From the NCBI GenBank assembly GCA_002701385.1, contig NZVD01000073.1, positions 21,115 through 57,629 on the forward strand: a stretch of DNA of 36,515 bases, given 5' to 3'. This stretch comes from Rhodopirellula sp. Lineage in GTDB: Bacteria > Planctomycetota > Planctomycetia > Pirellulales > Pirellulaceae. Below, in pieces: positions 8,617 to 17,184 of the stretch. The translations under genes and the position numbers were made by a program. The first letter of the stretch is position 1. Every line of letters starts with the position of its first letter. A model generated the notes under the pieces. The model did not search any database. It was not told where the DNA came from and worked only from the letters and a program-made list of their open reading frames with translations.

Positions 8617-10044
8617 ATGGAAACCAATAAACTACGTCGGCTTATATCATTTTTGGTGTTGCTCGGCATTATCGTGCTGATAGGTGCATTATTCTACCGA
8701 GTAATGGCGTCCTTCTTATTACCTCTCTTCTTAGCCGCTGTCCTGGTTGTGATATTCTCGCCAGTTCATAAGCACATTTTGAAAAGATTTAAAGGAAGGA
8801 AGCGTTCAGCCGCCGCCGCGACGACCGCAATCATTGGATTGGTCGTTCTACTCCCTATTGGAATCGCAGGTACTTACGCTGCGGTGGAAGGGAGCCGAAT
8901 ATTACGAAATCTTAGTCCGGGATATATTGCGGAAACTCTAAGCGACTTTCGAAAACAGTTTGAACTTGAAATCCCTAGTGAAGAGGCATTGTCGTTAAGT
9001 GAAATCGCTATTGAAGACCTTGTAAATAGTACAGCTTTAACTGAGAACCTGGACGCGGTCCAAGTATCTTTTGGCGAAATCTTAAAACAATACGAACGCA
9101 TAGACGTTGGGGATTCAAGTAGAGCCGCGAAACAGGCCTATAAGGATTATGGGCAGTTGCTCAAATCCTTTACTGAGAAAGCAGACAACCTTACGGTTAG
9201 CGATGTGTTGAATGAAGGAATCGAACTCCGGGAAAGTTTCTCGGAATTTCGTACAGCCTATCTCGGCGGAACGCTCAATGAAGTCCTGATCGATACTGCG
9301 AACCCGTCGCCCGAACAACTGCAGGATTTGTCGAATAATGTCTTGAATAGTGACATGCGAAGACAGATCCTGCAGGCAGGTGCAAATACGCTTGGATATT
9401 TTGTCGCCTTGCTGGCAGGCATAGTGATCATGCTCATTGGTGTCTATTTTTTCCTTGTGGATGGACGCGTCATGGTACAGACAATTCTGAAGTTGTCCCC
9501 CCTTAAGAGTGATTACGAGAAGATGCTCATCGATGAATTCGTGAGCATCAGCCGAGCGGTTGTTTTGGCGACAGTGCTCTCGGCATTGGCTCAGGGCGTT
9601 TTGGCTGGTGTAGGTTTTTGGATTGCTGGATTGAACTCGATTCTTCTACTAACCTTTGCAGCGACGTTACTCGCTATGGTGCCCTTTGTTGGGGCGGCAA
9701 TTGTATGGGCACCAGCGGCTGCCTGGCTTATCCTGTTTGCTGATGCACCCGGCTATGGCATTTTTCTAATAATTTGGGGCGTAGGCCCGGTTTCGCTTTC
9801 AGACAATATCGTGAAACCGTTGGTATTGCAAAACGCTTCTAAACTTCACCCGATGTTTGCACTGTTAAGCGTTGTAGGTGGAGTTCAGGCGTTGGGGCCA
9901 ATCGGAATTCTCACGGGACCGATGGTAGTTGTCTTTCTACAGACTCTATTGAATATACTTCACCGTGAACTCTCGTCGATGGATGGAGAGGATCTTGAGA
10001 ATCTATTGGATGATACCCCACCAGCAGGTGAGGACGAGAGTTAG
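8617..10044 (+). CDS. AI-2E/PerM family membrane protein with enlarged soluble insert
   Basis: 475 residues, longer than the usual 340-400. Helices at about residues 8-28, 31-50 and 65-90 are followed by a charged, coil-prone region (about 95-255), then a C-terminal block of helices with the family pattern (GVYFFLVDGR, LAQGVLAGVGFWIAGL, AATLLAMVPFVGAAIVW, KPLVLQNASKLHPM, GPIGILTGPMVVVF). Members export small molecules or ions (AI-2 export for TqsA, Na+/H+ antiport for some PerM-type proteins); substrate here is unknown. The acidic tail ends EDLENLLDDT. The stop overlaps the convergent next gene by four bases. Confidence 0.88.
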   Translation: METNKLRRLISFLVLLGIIVLIGALFYRVMASFLLPLFLAAVLVVIFSPVHKHILKRFKGRKRSAAAATTAIIGLVVLLPIGIAGTYAAVEGSRILRNLSPGYIAETLSDFRKQFELEIPSEEALSLSEIAIEDLVNSTALTENLDAVQVSFGEILKQYERIDVGDSSRAAKQAYKDYGQLLKSFTEKADNLTVSDVLNEGIELRESFSEFRTAYLGGTLNEVLIDTANPSPEQLQDLSNNVLNSDMRRQILQAGANTLGYFVALLAGIVIMLIGVYFFLVDGRVMVQTILKLSPLKSDYEKMLIDEFVSISRAVVLATVLSALAQGVLAGVGFWIAGLNSILLLTFAATLLAMVPFVGAAIVWAPAAAWLILFADAPGYGIFLIIWGVGPVSLSDNIVKPLVLQNASKLHPMFALLSVVGGVQALGPIGILTGPMVVVFLQTLLNILHRELSSMDGEDLENLLDDTPPAGEDES

Positions 10045-10916
10045 TTGCGGTATATTCTATAAATAGTGACACCAAGAAATAGATTTAGTGTTATAGAAAA
10101 CATAAGCAATAATAACAGGTCCGTACGCCCGTCGTTTCGAGTGGTCGGGTCGTCCTTGAGCTCGTCATGCACAGGAGTGCTCAGCGAAGACAAGGCGACA
10201 AATTCGTCCCTGTGAGTACTGATTAAATCCGGGCTCTGTATATCTGGTTGACGGTCACCCTCGGATTCTATATCAGTTGAATGACGAGATGGCGTTTCTG
10301 CCGCGATATCATTGGCAGCGGGGGAAGACTCAGGGGCATCAAGTAAGACTACTTTTGATGACGATTTCAATAATTCCAATTCTCTATTAGGATCGCCAAC
10401 CAGCATTGGCTGGTCAAACTCCGGTAACAACTCGTGCTCCGCTGGTTTGTGGACTGGCGTTCCTGTTTCTGCGTCGGAAGACAGTGAAGGTAGAACCAAC
10501 GGCTCAGGCTCGAGCCTTGGAGGGGCAAGGTAGGGTCCATCAGGGCCGGCTAGGGAGTTATTTGATTTGGGAATTAAGGATTCGTCCGGCGTGAGCAGGA
10601 GCGCTGCTTGTGTATTATCTAAGGGGATTGTCGACTCAGCCATGGGTCTTTTTTCAGCGGATAGATTAGGGACAATTTCATTAGCTTGCGGGTTGACGTT
10701 CTTGGGAGCTTTATCGGTGGCAAACTGGATGCGAATCTGACGTATGTTCTTGGCATTATCCGGTAACGAGGAGTTGATTGTGAAACCGTCAGCCAATTGG
10801 TCAATTAATTCTCGTTCGATTGTTATCACATACAACGTTTCTTTACCGTCGGCGGTGACTAGCTCATAGTCAACGCCAAGTAGCGACGTTGCTAGTAGGA
10901 TGGCGACCGTATTCAT
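10041..10916 (-). CDS. Unknown bitopic exported protein at the end of the YhaN-like operon
   Basis: 291 residues, not recognised. It starts with a short hydrophobic segment (MNTVAILLATSLLG), then a compact region (about 15-70) rich in beta-strand and helix, containing KETLYVITIERELID and IRQIRIQFATDKAP. Residues about 75-255 are Pro/Ser/Glu-rich and look disordered. A C-terminal membrane helix (LLLLMFSITLNLFLGVTIY, about 268-286) is followed by a short basic tail, suggesting a long periplasmic region anchored by its C-terminus. It begins 44 bases downstream of the ATPase stop, on the same strand, so it may be co-transcribed with it. Its stop overlaps the convergent PerM-like gene by four bases. 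Confidence 0.65.
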   Translation of the reverse strand: MNTVAILLATSLLGVDYELVTADGKETLYVITIERELIDQLADGFTINSSLPDNAKNIRQIRIQFATDKAPKNVNPQANEIVPNLSAEKRPMAESTIPLDNTQAALLLTPDESLIPKSNNSLAGPDGPYLAPPRLEPEPLVLPSLSSDAETGTPVHKPAEHELLPEFDQPMLVGDPNRELELLKSSSKVVLLDAPESSPAANDIAAETPSRHSTDIESEGDRQPDIQSPDLISTHRDEFVALSSLSTPVHDELKDDPTTRNDGRTDLLLLLMFSITLNLFLGVTIYRIYRN

Positions 10917-10960
10917 CGTGTTATTCCTTCAACATTAATCACCTGATTAGAGATTTGAAA

Positions 10961-13900
10961 TTAGGCGGCTATCTCGTCGTCCGTTTGTTCGTCTTCCCAG
11001 TCTTCGTATTCGTCCGCTTCATTCTCATCTGCGACATCCAATAATTCGTCAACAATTTCTTCCTCAACCTCTTCATCCTCAGGAACAACCAGGATTTCGA
11101 TTTCTTCACCATATCCGTCAGCGGCCAGTGTCGCGATAAGTTCGTCAGTTTCCGATAGTGCGCTGTGTAATTTATCAAGCGATGGTTGTTCCTTCTCGCT
11201 TGGGCTAGTAAAGGGTACTGGGGCGGACGTGTCAGAACTCACAGACTGATGGGCAGAGACAGCGTCAAAAGAGATTCTGGGAATGCTTGGGGCGGTGACC
11301 GTGTCAGGTTTAATGATAGGGCGGACATCGGCGCCGATCTGGCTAAAGAGCTCGGCAATATGGTCATGGCAAGTGAAGAAAAGTACCTGACCAACTTCAT
11401 TAGAAAACTGGTGGATCGCTTTGATAGCGTTCTTGGCTCTAGATAAATCGCAATTGACTAAAACGTCGTCGAGGATCAAAGGCAGGGAAATACCTTCTTC
11501 ATGGTAGGATCTGACTAAGGCAAACCTTAGGCTCAAATAGATTGATTCCCTAGTGCCACGACTGAGGCTGTCGATGGCCCATGGCTGTCCCTGGGCATCG
11601 TCGACGTACAGCAAATCTTCTCCTAATGGTGTCCAGATTCGACAATAGTCTCCTTCTGTTATTGTGTCTAACCAGAGACTTGCGTTCCGTAACGTTTCCG
11701 GTTGTCGTTGAGATTCAAAATGATCTCTTACTCCGCCGAAAAGGTGTTCTGTTAAGGTCCATATTTGCCAATGTTCTTCAAACGCCTGAATGCGAAGTTC
11801 CAGATTACGTTTTTGCAATCGCAATTGATTGATGTCACGATCCGATGTCATTTGGGTGGATTTTGCTCTTAGTTGCCCCCGCAATTCGAATGCATGCCGT
11901 AAATCACTGTTGATAGATTCGATTTCATCTTGCAGCAAGCATGATCTTTCATGCACGCCTTCAGAGTTAAGACCTTCGAATGCCTCTAAATCCGTCAATG
12001 TGATTGAATGATGTGAAAGAGAAGCGTTAATGCTATGTTCTAGCTCGGACAATTGGTCGCGGTTTACCTCGTATTCGTCGAGCCGATCGGTTAGTTCTGC
12101 ATATTCCCATAGACTGCTGACGCCGAGCGTCGCGTAAATTCGTGACAGCTTTCGAGTGCAGTTATCAGACTCAATCGCTAATTCAGTGATCGTATTGGCA
12201 GTAGCGGAAATTTGGGATTCAACTTTTAACGATTCGCGTTGCAGTTCTTTTTGATTTCTTGCTGCTTGGGCAATATGTTCCGCACGTGAGGACACGGTAA
12301 GGTGCGAACTCGGCATTCCGGCATCATCTAATAACGCGGTCATTCGTAAATCGAGCTCTCGCAATTCTCTCTGTTTACGTTGAAGATCGGCGGCTCTGTT
12401 GCTGTTTACCCGACGCTGTTCCGCGATACGGTCTACATTTTCGACTAATGCATGCAGGTCAATCGGGGACAACTCCTCTGGCAATCCCTGTTTCCTAAGT
12501 GAGACTTGCCATTCGGAAAGAGCGTCTTGGTGGCGATTTATTTCTTCTCTATTCTGGCGTTGTGTTACTTTGAGATTTAGCCGTAGTCTCTCTAATTCGT
12601 GTGCCATATCCAATAGTGACTCGGTTTCTGCGATGGCTCTCTCTAATTCCTCCGAGTTTGGAACTGTACAGGTGGATTCAGGATCTGAAACGGCGGATTC
12701 ATCGGCTTTCCGTTCTATTTGTTGACGCAGCCTTGTTAATTCCTCCCGGCGTCGATTTCGGTAAACAGCATGTGACCGCTTACGACTCTGAACAATTGTT
12801 CCATAGACACCACCGGTGACGGAAAGTAAACCAGTTAAAATGCATACTACGATAGCCATATTTGAGAGGCCAAAGGAATCGGGGAAAAACAGCCCCATTC
12901 CCAATAGTGTCCCGCCAACGCAAATGAGTGTTGCGTTTAAAAGCAGGCTTGCTGGGGACTCCAAAGGAGCAGGAGTATCTAGATGGACGGGCGATTGCGA
13001 TGCTGCTTGTTGCGTTGATTTCACAACGGTCGCTAGCTGTTTACGGTCTCCGATTAGAGTGGTTAGTTTTTGACGCAACTCCATAGAGGGGTGTTCGAGC
13101 GATGGCGTAATCGAGAGAGAACGCCATGCTGGTGAGTTGATCCAAGCCGTCTCTGCTTGTGCGATAGATTGTTGCAACTCAGTGCAAACTCGTTCGTTCT
13201 CCTTCAGACGTTTGCGGGTTTCCTTGAGCTTTCTCGCTGGCTGCCGCAAAGTCAATAATAACTTCTTATTGATGTTTGTGGAGCTTTCAATACCAGTCTG
13301 GATGTCTGGTATGCCTTGCCTGTCGCTGGCATTAAGTGGTTCCGCAGCGAGTTGTTCAACCTCGCTCAATAGGGAAGATATCCAGGGCAACATTTCTGCA
13401 AATGCATTGATCCTCGGAGCAACGTCTGGAGGCAATAACATAGAGTTTATTGCACGTAGCTCTTCCTCTAGTATTAGGAGTTCTGACTCACGATCATCGA
13501 TGGACGATAGGGTTTCGTGGCCACGGATCGCCAAATCTAAGAGTGGTAGGCGTTCGTCAATCCTAGTGTGTCTACGATGGATCTTTGGTGGTTGGGACTG
13601 TGCCAATACGGCACGCAATCGGCCGCGTTCAAGCAGCTTTGTTTTGAGGGAGCCGTATATCCCCAAATCGTTAAGTAAGGTCTGCCGTTCTTCGAGTTTG
13701 GCTTGTAAGTCATTAATTTGCTGATTGACGATTTCAATTTCATTGCTATTCGCAACCCATGGCTGCATCTCGGCTTTGCGATCATCAAGTTGTTTTAAAA
13801 TAGAGTTTAGCTGGCCGTGAAGAGCCTGCAGTTTGCCACTCCCGCAATCGGAAAGTATTTGTTCACGCTGGTTGGTAATATGTCGAAGCGTATTTCCGAC

Positions 13901-14371
13901 TGATTTGCGATCGAACCCCGATGTCATCTCATAAAGAAAATCTGCCGCATCGGTGGCATTTAGTTGATTGAGATGTTGAAGTTCTGATAGCCCCACGGTG
14001 AAGACATGCTCAAACAACTCGGGATCGATGCCAGATAAAAGATCACGGCCAAGGGCGGAAGCGGGAAAGATCTGGCCATTGATTACTATAGATGTGTCTT
14101 CCTCCGCATCCATCATTCTAGTGATATTCCATTGATTGCCTTCTGAGTCAACGGCTTTAAGCGACCCCCCGTATTTACCTCCTGTACCAGTTGTGTACGA
14201 CCGCCGTTCCGGCGAGTTTAGGCCAAAGAAAAGGCCGCGGATGAATTGCATGGTGGTCGTCTTACCGGCCTCATTAGGCCCAAACACAACGAGCATAGGT
14301 GACTGAATGTCTTCAAAAGACTGGTTTTTACAGACACCGTAATTTTGAATACTAAGACCGGTGATTTGCAT
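10961..14371 (-). CDS. SMC/Rad50-like AAA ATPase, YhaN/SbcC type
   Basis: 1136 residues. Walker A is GPNEAGKTT (31-39) within a RecF/Rad50-type N-lobe; the C-lobe has the ABC signature LSRGTRESIYLSLR (about 940), Walker B LILDD with Asp968-Asp969, and an H-loop-like FFTCHDH. Between lie two long coiled-coil blocks separated by two adjacent hydrophobic segments (about 473-525, GGTLLGMGLFF and ILTGLLSVTGGVYG), the arrangement of YhaN-like proteins rather than the zinc-hook of SbcC. A very acidic tail of about 35 residues ends the protein. All ATPase motifs are intact. Its TAATG overlap with the upstream metallophosphoesterase-like gene implies coupled synthesis of a two-subunit complex acting on DNA, as SbcCD does; the substrate is not known. 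Confidence 0.85.
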   Translation of the reverse strand: MQITGLSIQNYGVCKNQSFEDIQSPMLVVFGPNEAGKTTTMQFIRGLFFGLNSPERRSYTTGTGGKYGGSLKAVDSEGNQWNITRMMDAEEDTSIVINGQIFPASALGRDLLSGIDPELFEHVFTVGLSELQHLNQLNATDAADFLYEMTSGFDRKSVGNTLRHITNQREQILSDCGSGKLQALHGQLNSILKQLDDRKAEMQPWVANSNEIEIVNQQINDLQAKLEERQTLLNDLGIYGSLKTKLLERGRLRAVLAQSQPPKIHRRHTRIDERLPLLDLAIRGHETLSSIDDRESELLILEEELRAINSMLLPPDVAPRINAFAEMLPWISSLLSEVEQLAAEPLNASDRQGIPDIQTGIESSTNINKKLLLTLRQPARKLKETRKRLKENERVCTELQQSIAQAETAWINSPAWRSLSITPSLEHPSMELRQKLTTLIGDRKQLATVVKSTQQAASQSPVHLDTPAPLESPASLLLNATLICVGGTLLGMGLFFPDSFGLSNMAIVVCILTGLLSVTGGVYGTIVQSRKRSHAVYRNRRREELTRLRQQIERKADESAVSDPESTCTVPNSEELERAIAETESLLDMAHELERLRLNLKVTQRQNREEINRHQDALSEWQVSLRKQGLPEELSPIDLHALVENVDRIAEQRRVNSNRAADLQRKQRELRELDLRMTALLDDAGMPSSHLTVSSRAEHIAQAARNQKELQRESLKVESQISATANTITELAIESDNCTRKLSRIYATLGVSSLWEYAELTDRLDEYEVNRDQLSELEHSINASLSHHSITLTDLEAFEGLNSEGVHERSCLLQDEIESINSDLRHAFELRGQLRAKSTQMTSDRDINQLRLQKRNLELRIQAFEEHWQIWTLTEHLFGGVRDHFESQRQPETLRNASLWLDTITEGDYCRIWTPLGEDLLYVDDAQGQPWAIDSLSRGTRESIYLSLRFALVRSYHEEGISLPLILDDVLVNCDLSRAKNAIKAIHQFSNEVGQVLFFTCHDHIAELFSQIGADVRPIIKPDTVTAPSIPRISFDAVSAHQSVSSDTSAPVPFTSPSEKEQPSLDKLHSALSETDELIATLAADGYGEEIEILVVPEDEEVEEEIVDELLDVADENEADEYEDWEDEQTDDEIAA

Positions 14372-15573
14372 TATGCAACCTCCCGGTCTGTGCGTTCAAA
14401 TAAACTGACAGCAAGCGCAGCGGAACGGTTGATGATATTTAGGCCATCTAGATCTTCTGTCAGGGAAGCAAGTTTATCATATTCACCGTTTGGAAGGTAA
14501 TTCCGCAGGTGCAGTTGCTCCCAACCGGACTCCTTCAGTTGTTTGATGGCAAAAAGAAATTCACCAATAATCTCTTCATGCTCAGCAGAGCCAAAGTTTG
14601 CCTCGCCAGCTATTGAGATTCCTGTAAGAAATAATGACGGTGAAACTTCGGCAAAGATTGACTGAATACTTTCTGATAACGCTTCTGCGGTCATTTTAAG
14701 AGGAATAGATTGGACACTCGGTAATTCCGTAAGCAATTCAATTCCGATCGCATTCAGAATTTTGTCGTCGTAGGTTCGGTTGGCAAGTTGATCCAGGATC
14801 GCCTCGAGCAATGCATCTCGATCGTCTTCTTGAATCGCAACTTGTAAGTTGTGATATACAAGGACGGACGTATCAATAAACTGAATGTCGGTTTCAGCAT
14901 TCGTGCAGGCGTTGACGAGCACAGCACCATGGGGACCGATCTGTTTGGGTGATCGGCTTTGAGGACTACCGGATTTAATTAGCGGCAAGCTCTTGTCATC
15001 ACGAACAACCGAGTAGCCTTTGCCGGCTACGAGCCATCCGTTAAATTCCGGACCCTCTCCTTGTGGCGTACTATGGGAAACACCGAATGTGATACCTGGC
15101 AAATCAATTCCATCAAACCACTCATTGGAGACGGATTCGCTCCCTGCCGATTCAATGCCCACAAAATTGACGCTTTCGCCACCTTTCAACGGGATTTTAA
15201 GAACTTGTGGTGTTCGGCTGGTAAAACGTCGGACGTTGGACGGGAATTGGAAGCAACGCGGCCAATTCTGAGGCTCGTCTAAAGGACTCCAGTTCCAAAC
15301 GACGGAGATATTAGCGGTCGCTAATCTTTCTAGTTCACCATAAAGGAAATTGTAATCTGACGGACAAGCCAGGTTAGGGGCTAGGGTGTTGCCAGCGTTG
15401 ACGAGAATATCGACCTGCTCGTTGATCGCAAAATCAACGACGCGACGCACGGCATCACGAGGCGCATGGGACAATCTGTCTGCCGACGCAGGGTTTACTC
15501 GAAGTATTCCCTCGCAAACTTCATGTAAACGCCAATCGGCGGTGAGCAGTATTTGGGCTGTGTTAGAACCCAC
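14371..15573 (-). CDS. Degenerate SbcD/Mre11/YhaO-like metallophosphoesterase-fold protein
   Basis: 400 residues from a GTG at 15573; an in-frame stop lies upstream and no ATG is available. AGAG overlaps the GTG, so initiation is unusual. The order of segments follows the SbcD/YhaO phosphoesterase core, but metal ligands are replaced: the opening DxH is Asp13-Trp-Arg15, GDxxD is GNTLA (61-65), GNHDP is WNWSP (93-97), and GHIH is AGKG (183-186). His167 of the internal VSH segment remains. Such changes would be expected to abolish two-metal nuclease activity. The C-terminal 150 residues resemble a capping/partner-binding domain. It is followed directly by the YhaN-like ATPase with a one-base stop/start overlap. 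The fold call rests on motif order and neighbour; an alternative is an unrelated partner that merely aligns. Confidence 0.68.
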   Translation of the reverse strand: MGSNTAQILLTADWRLHEVCEGILRVNPASADRLSHAPRDAVRRVVDFAINEQVDILVNAGNTLAPNLACPSDYNFLYGELERLATANISVVWNWSPLDEPQNWPRCFQFPSNVRRFTSRTPQVLKIPLKGGESVNFVGIESAGSESVSNEWFDGIDLPGITFGVSHSTPQGEGPEFNGWLVAGKGYSVVRDDKSLPLIKSGSPQSRSPKQIGPHGAVLVNACTNAETDIQFIDTSVLVYHNLQVAIQEDDRDALLEAILDQLANRTYDDKILNAIGIELLTELPSVQSIPLKMTAEALSESIQSIFAEVSPSLFLTGISIAGEANFGSAEHEEIIGEFLFAIKQLKESGWEQLHLRNYLPNGEYDKLASLTEDLDGLNIINRSAALAVSLFERTDREVA

Positions 15574-15675
15574 CTCTAGTGATCCTTGTCTGACTTTGAC
15601 TGTATTTAAACTCCAATCACCAAGTGTTTGGGTTAAGGAAGTCTACAGGAATTCGCAAACTTAATAAATGTTGAT

Positions 15676-16545
15676 TTATTTGCGTTGGAGCGTTGCACCG
15701 ATCGCGCGTCGATATCGTTGATTATTCGTGGTTTCGATTGTTTCCTGCCCCTTTAGAGAAAGCACATAGCGACTAAGGTCTCGTAATTGCTCGTCGGTAA
15801 GCGTTGGGCTAGCTGGCATCTTAGTCCCGGCAATGCCAAGCCGGATCGTCCTTGCTACGTCAAGTTCTTCGGAACCATATTTGTATGATTCTTGTACCAA
15901 GTTACGAGCGAAGGCCGGATATCCAAATTCGCCCGTAAGGTCAATCCCATAGCTACCACGTCCATCTACACCATGGCATTTGTGACAATTTTGCGTTTGA
16001 TACAGCAATTTACCTTGAGTCAAATTGGGCTCGCCAATTTTTAGACTTGCAAGCAACCACTTGGGGCCAGCTACGGTGTTTTGGGACAAATAAGCCGACA
16101 AACCTGTATTAGCCGTAGAAATAGAAGGCGTTCCAGTGGAACTTTCACCGGTATCTTCGCTAACGGCAAAATAATATCGCTCGCGAGCCCCCTCAAGTCG
16201 AAAGGACAATACATCCTGAACGACCTCATTTAGTTGTATATCCGACAAATCACTCCAGCCATTCATGCTGGAATTGCTAATTCCGTTTTTTACAACGTGT
16301 AAGATGTCGCGCGATGAAGCGATGCGATTAATAGAGGTAGCATATTGAAGTGGGCTAGCGCGGAAGTCTCGTGGTTTTGGAAAGAGATAACGAGAAGCCT
16401 TTCCAAAACCGTCGCCTTTCAATCCGTGGCAAGCGGAACAAAAATTACGATAGGTAGTACTTGGCTTGTGACGATCGGCTTTAACCTCAGCAGACGCAAC
16501 GAGGAACAGTAGGAGGAGCGGGGTTTTTAGCGGTATACGGTGCAA
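15676..16545 (-). CDS. Exported diheme cytochrome c
   Basis: 289 residues with a signal peptide (PLLLLFLVASAEVKA) and two c-type heme sites: CSACH (36-40) and CHKCH (187-191). Downstream Met residues in NGISNSSMNGW and GIAGTKMPAS are likely distal ligands, making both hemes His/Met. Each half is a class I cytochrome c domain, separated by a Ser/Thr-rich linker (about 125-150). It probably shuttles electrons in the periplasm; no oxidase or dehydrogenase partner is next to it. It lies 15 bases downstream of the DsbA-like gene, and 102 bases precede the SbcD-like gene, so an internal promoter could separate the two halves of the run. Confidence 0.88.
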   Translation of the reverse strand: MHRIPLKTPLLLLFLVASAEVKADRHKPSTTYRNFCSACHGLKGDGFGKASRYLFPKPRDFRASPLQYATSINRIASSRDILHVVKNGISNSSMNGWSDLSDIQLNEVVQDVLSFRLEGARERYYFAVSEDTGESSTGTPSISTANTGLSAYLSQNTVAGPKWLLASLKIGEPNLTQGKLLYQTQNCHKCHGVDGRGSYGIDLTGEFGYPAFARNLVQESYKYGSEELDVARTIRLGIAGTKMPASPTLTDEQLRDLSRYVLSLKGQETIETTNNQRYRRAIGATLQRK

Positions 16546-16560
16546 ATTCAGGGTTCCTTA

Positions 16561-17184
16561 CTATCCACCGGAATCAAAAAGTCTTGAGAGGATATCGGAA
16601 TTCTGAGCACCAACGCAATAACGGTCTTCATAGCAGAGCGTCGGTACGCCTGTAATTCCGACCGATCGGCAACGGTTCCAATCTGCATCTAAAATTGCAT
16701 TTAGATCGGGATCGATAAGTAATTCGCGTACATTTCGATCAGGAATATGTAGTGTAAGAAAGATTTCGCTTAATAAGGCAGGATCCGAAATGTTTTTACC
16801 TCTACCGAAATACGCATCAAAAACCTGATTCCTGAACGCATTATGGTATTCACTACCTTCAAGGTGTTTTGCGAGGAGTTGGGCATTTCTGCTGTTGTAA
16901 GTATGGTTCCGAGTCGTCCACTTTAGGCCCATTGTTTGTGCCTTAAGTCTTATGGCCTGCTGGGCTTTCTCAACATTGACATTCCGCCCCGAAAATAATT
17001 CATTGAGCGTCATCCCTTCATCTGGTGTTTCCGGGTGCAAAGGGTAGTAGACGTATTCGATGTTTAGTTGATGACGTGTTATGAATGGCTCGAGCTCTTT
17101 CTCGATGATGTAGCACCATGGGCAAACAAAATCGGTATAGAGAATTGCAACAGAACCGCTCATAGAACTTTTTTCAGTAATCAC
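16561..17184 (-). CDS. DsbA-family oxidoreductase, FrnE-like
   Basis: 207 residues. Thioredoxin-fold with the active site CPWC (21-24) in YTDFVCPWCY and a cis-proline segment GITGVPTL near the C-terminus; the intervening helical domain is typical of the FrnE/DsbA (HCCA isomerase-like) family. There is no signal peptide, suggesting a cytoplasmic thiol-disulfide or glutathione-dependent reaction. The GTG at 17184 overlaps the transporter stop as GTGA; an ATG at 17163 giving MSGSVAIL is an equally plausible start, since the visible AAAGG sits too close to the GTG. It is between a symporter and a cytochrome c. Confidence 0.85.
   Translation of the reverse strand: MITEKSSMSGSVAILYTDFVCPWCYIIEKELEPFITRHQLNIEYVYYPLHPETPDEGMTLNELFSGRNVNVEKAQQAIRLKAQTMGLKWTTRNHTYNSRNAQLLAKHLEGSEYHNAFRNQVFDAYFGRGKNISDPALLSEIFLTLHIPDRNVRELLIDPDLNAILDADWNRCRSVGITGVPTLCYEDRYCVGAQNSDILSRLFDSGG

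Noticed and set aside
13137-13724. 195-codon plus-strand ORF inside the YhaN-like ATPase
   Set aside because: Ser/Arg-rich antisense of coiled-coil coding sequence with no domain.
14371-15573. Reading the degenerate SbcD-like gene as a pseudogene
   Set aside because: The frame is uninterrupted over 400 codons and keeps a precise overlap with the ATPase gene, so an intact pseudo-enzyme is more likely.
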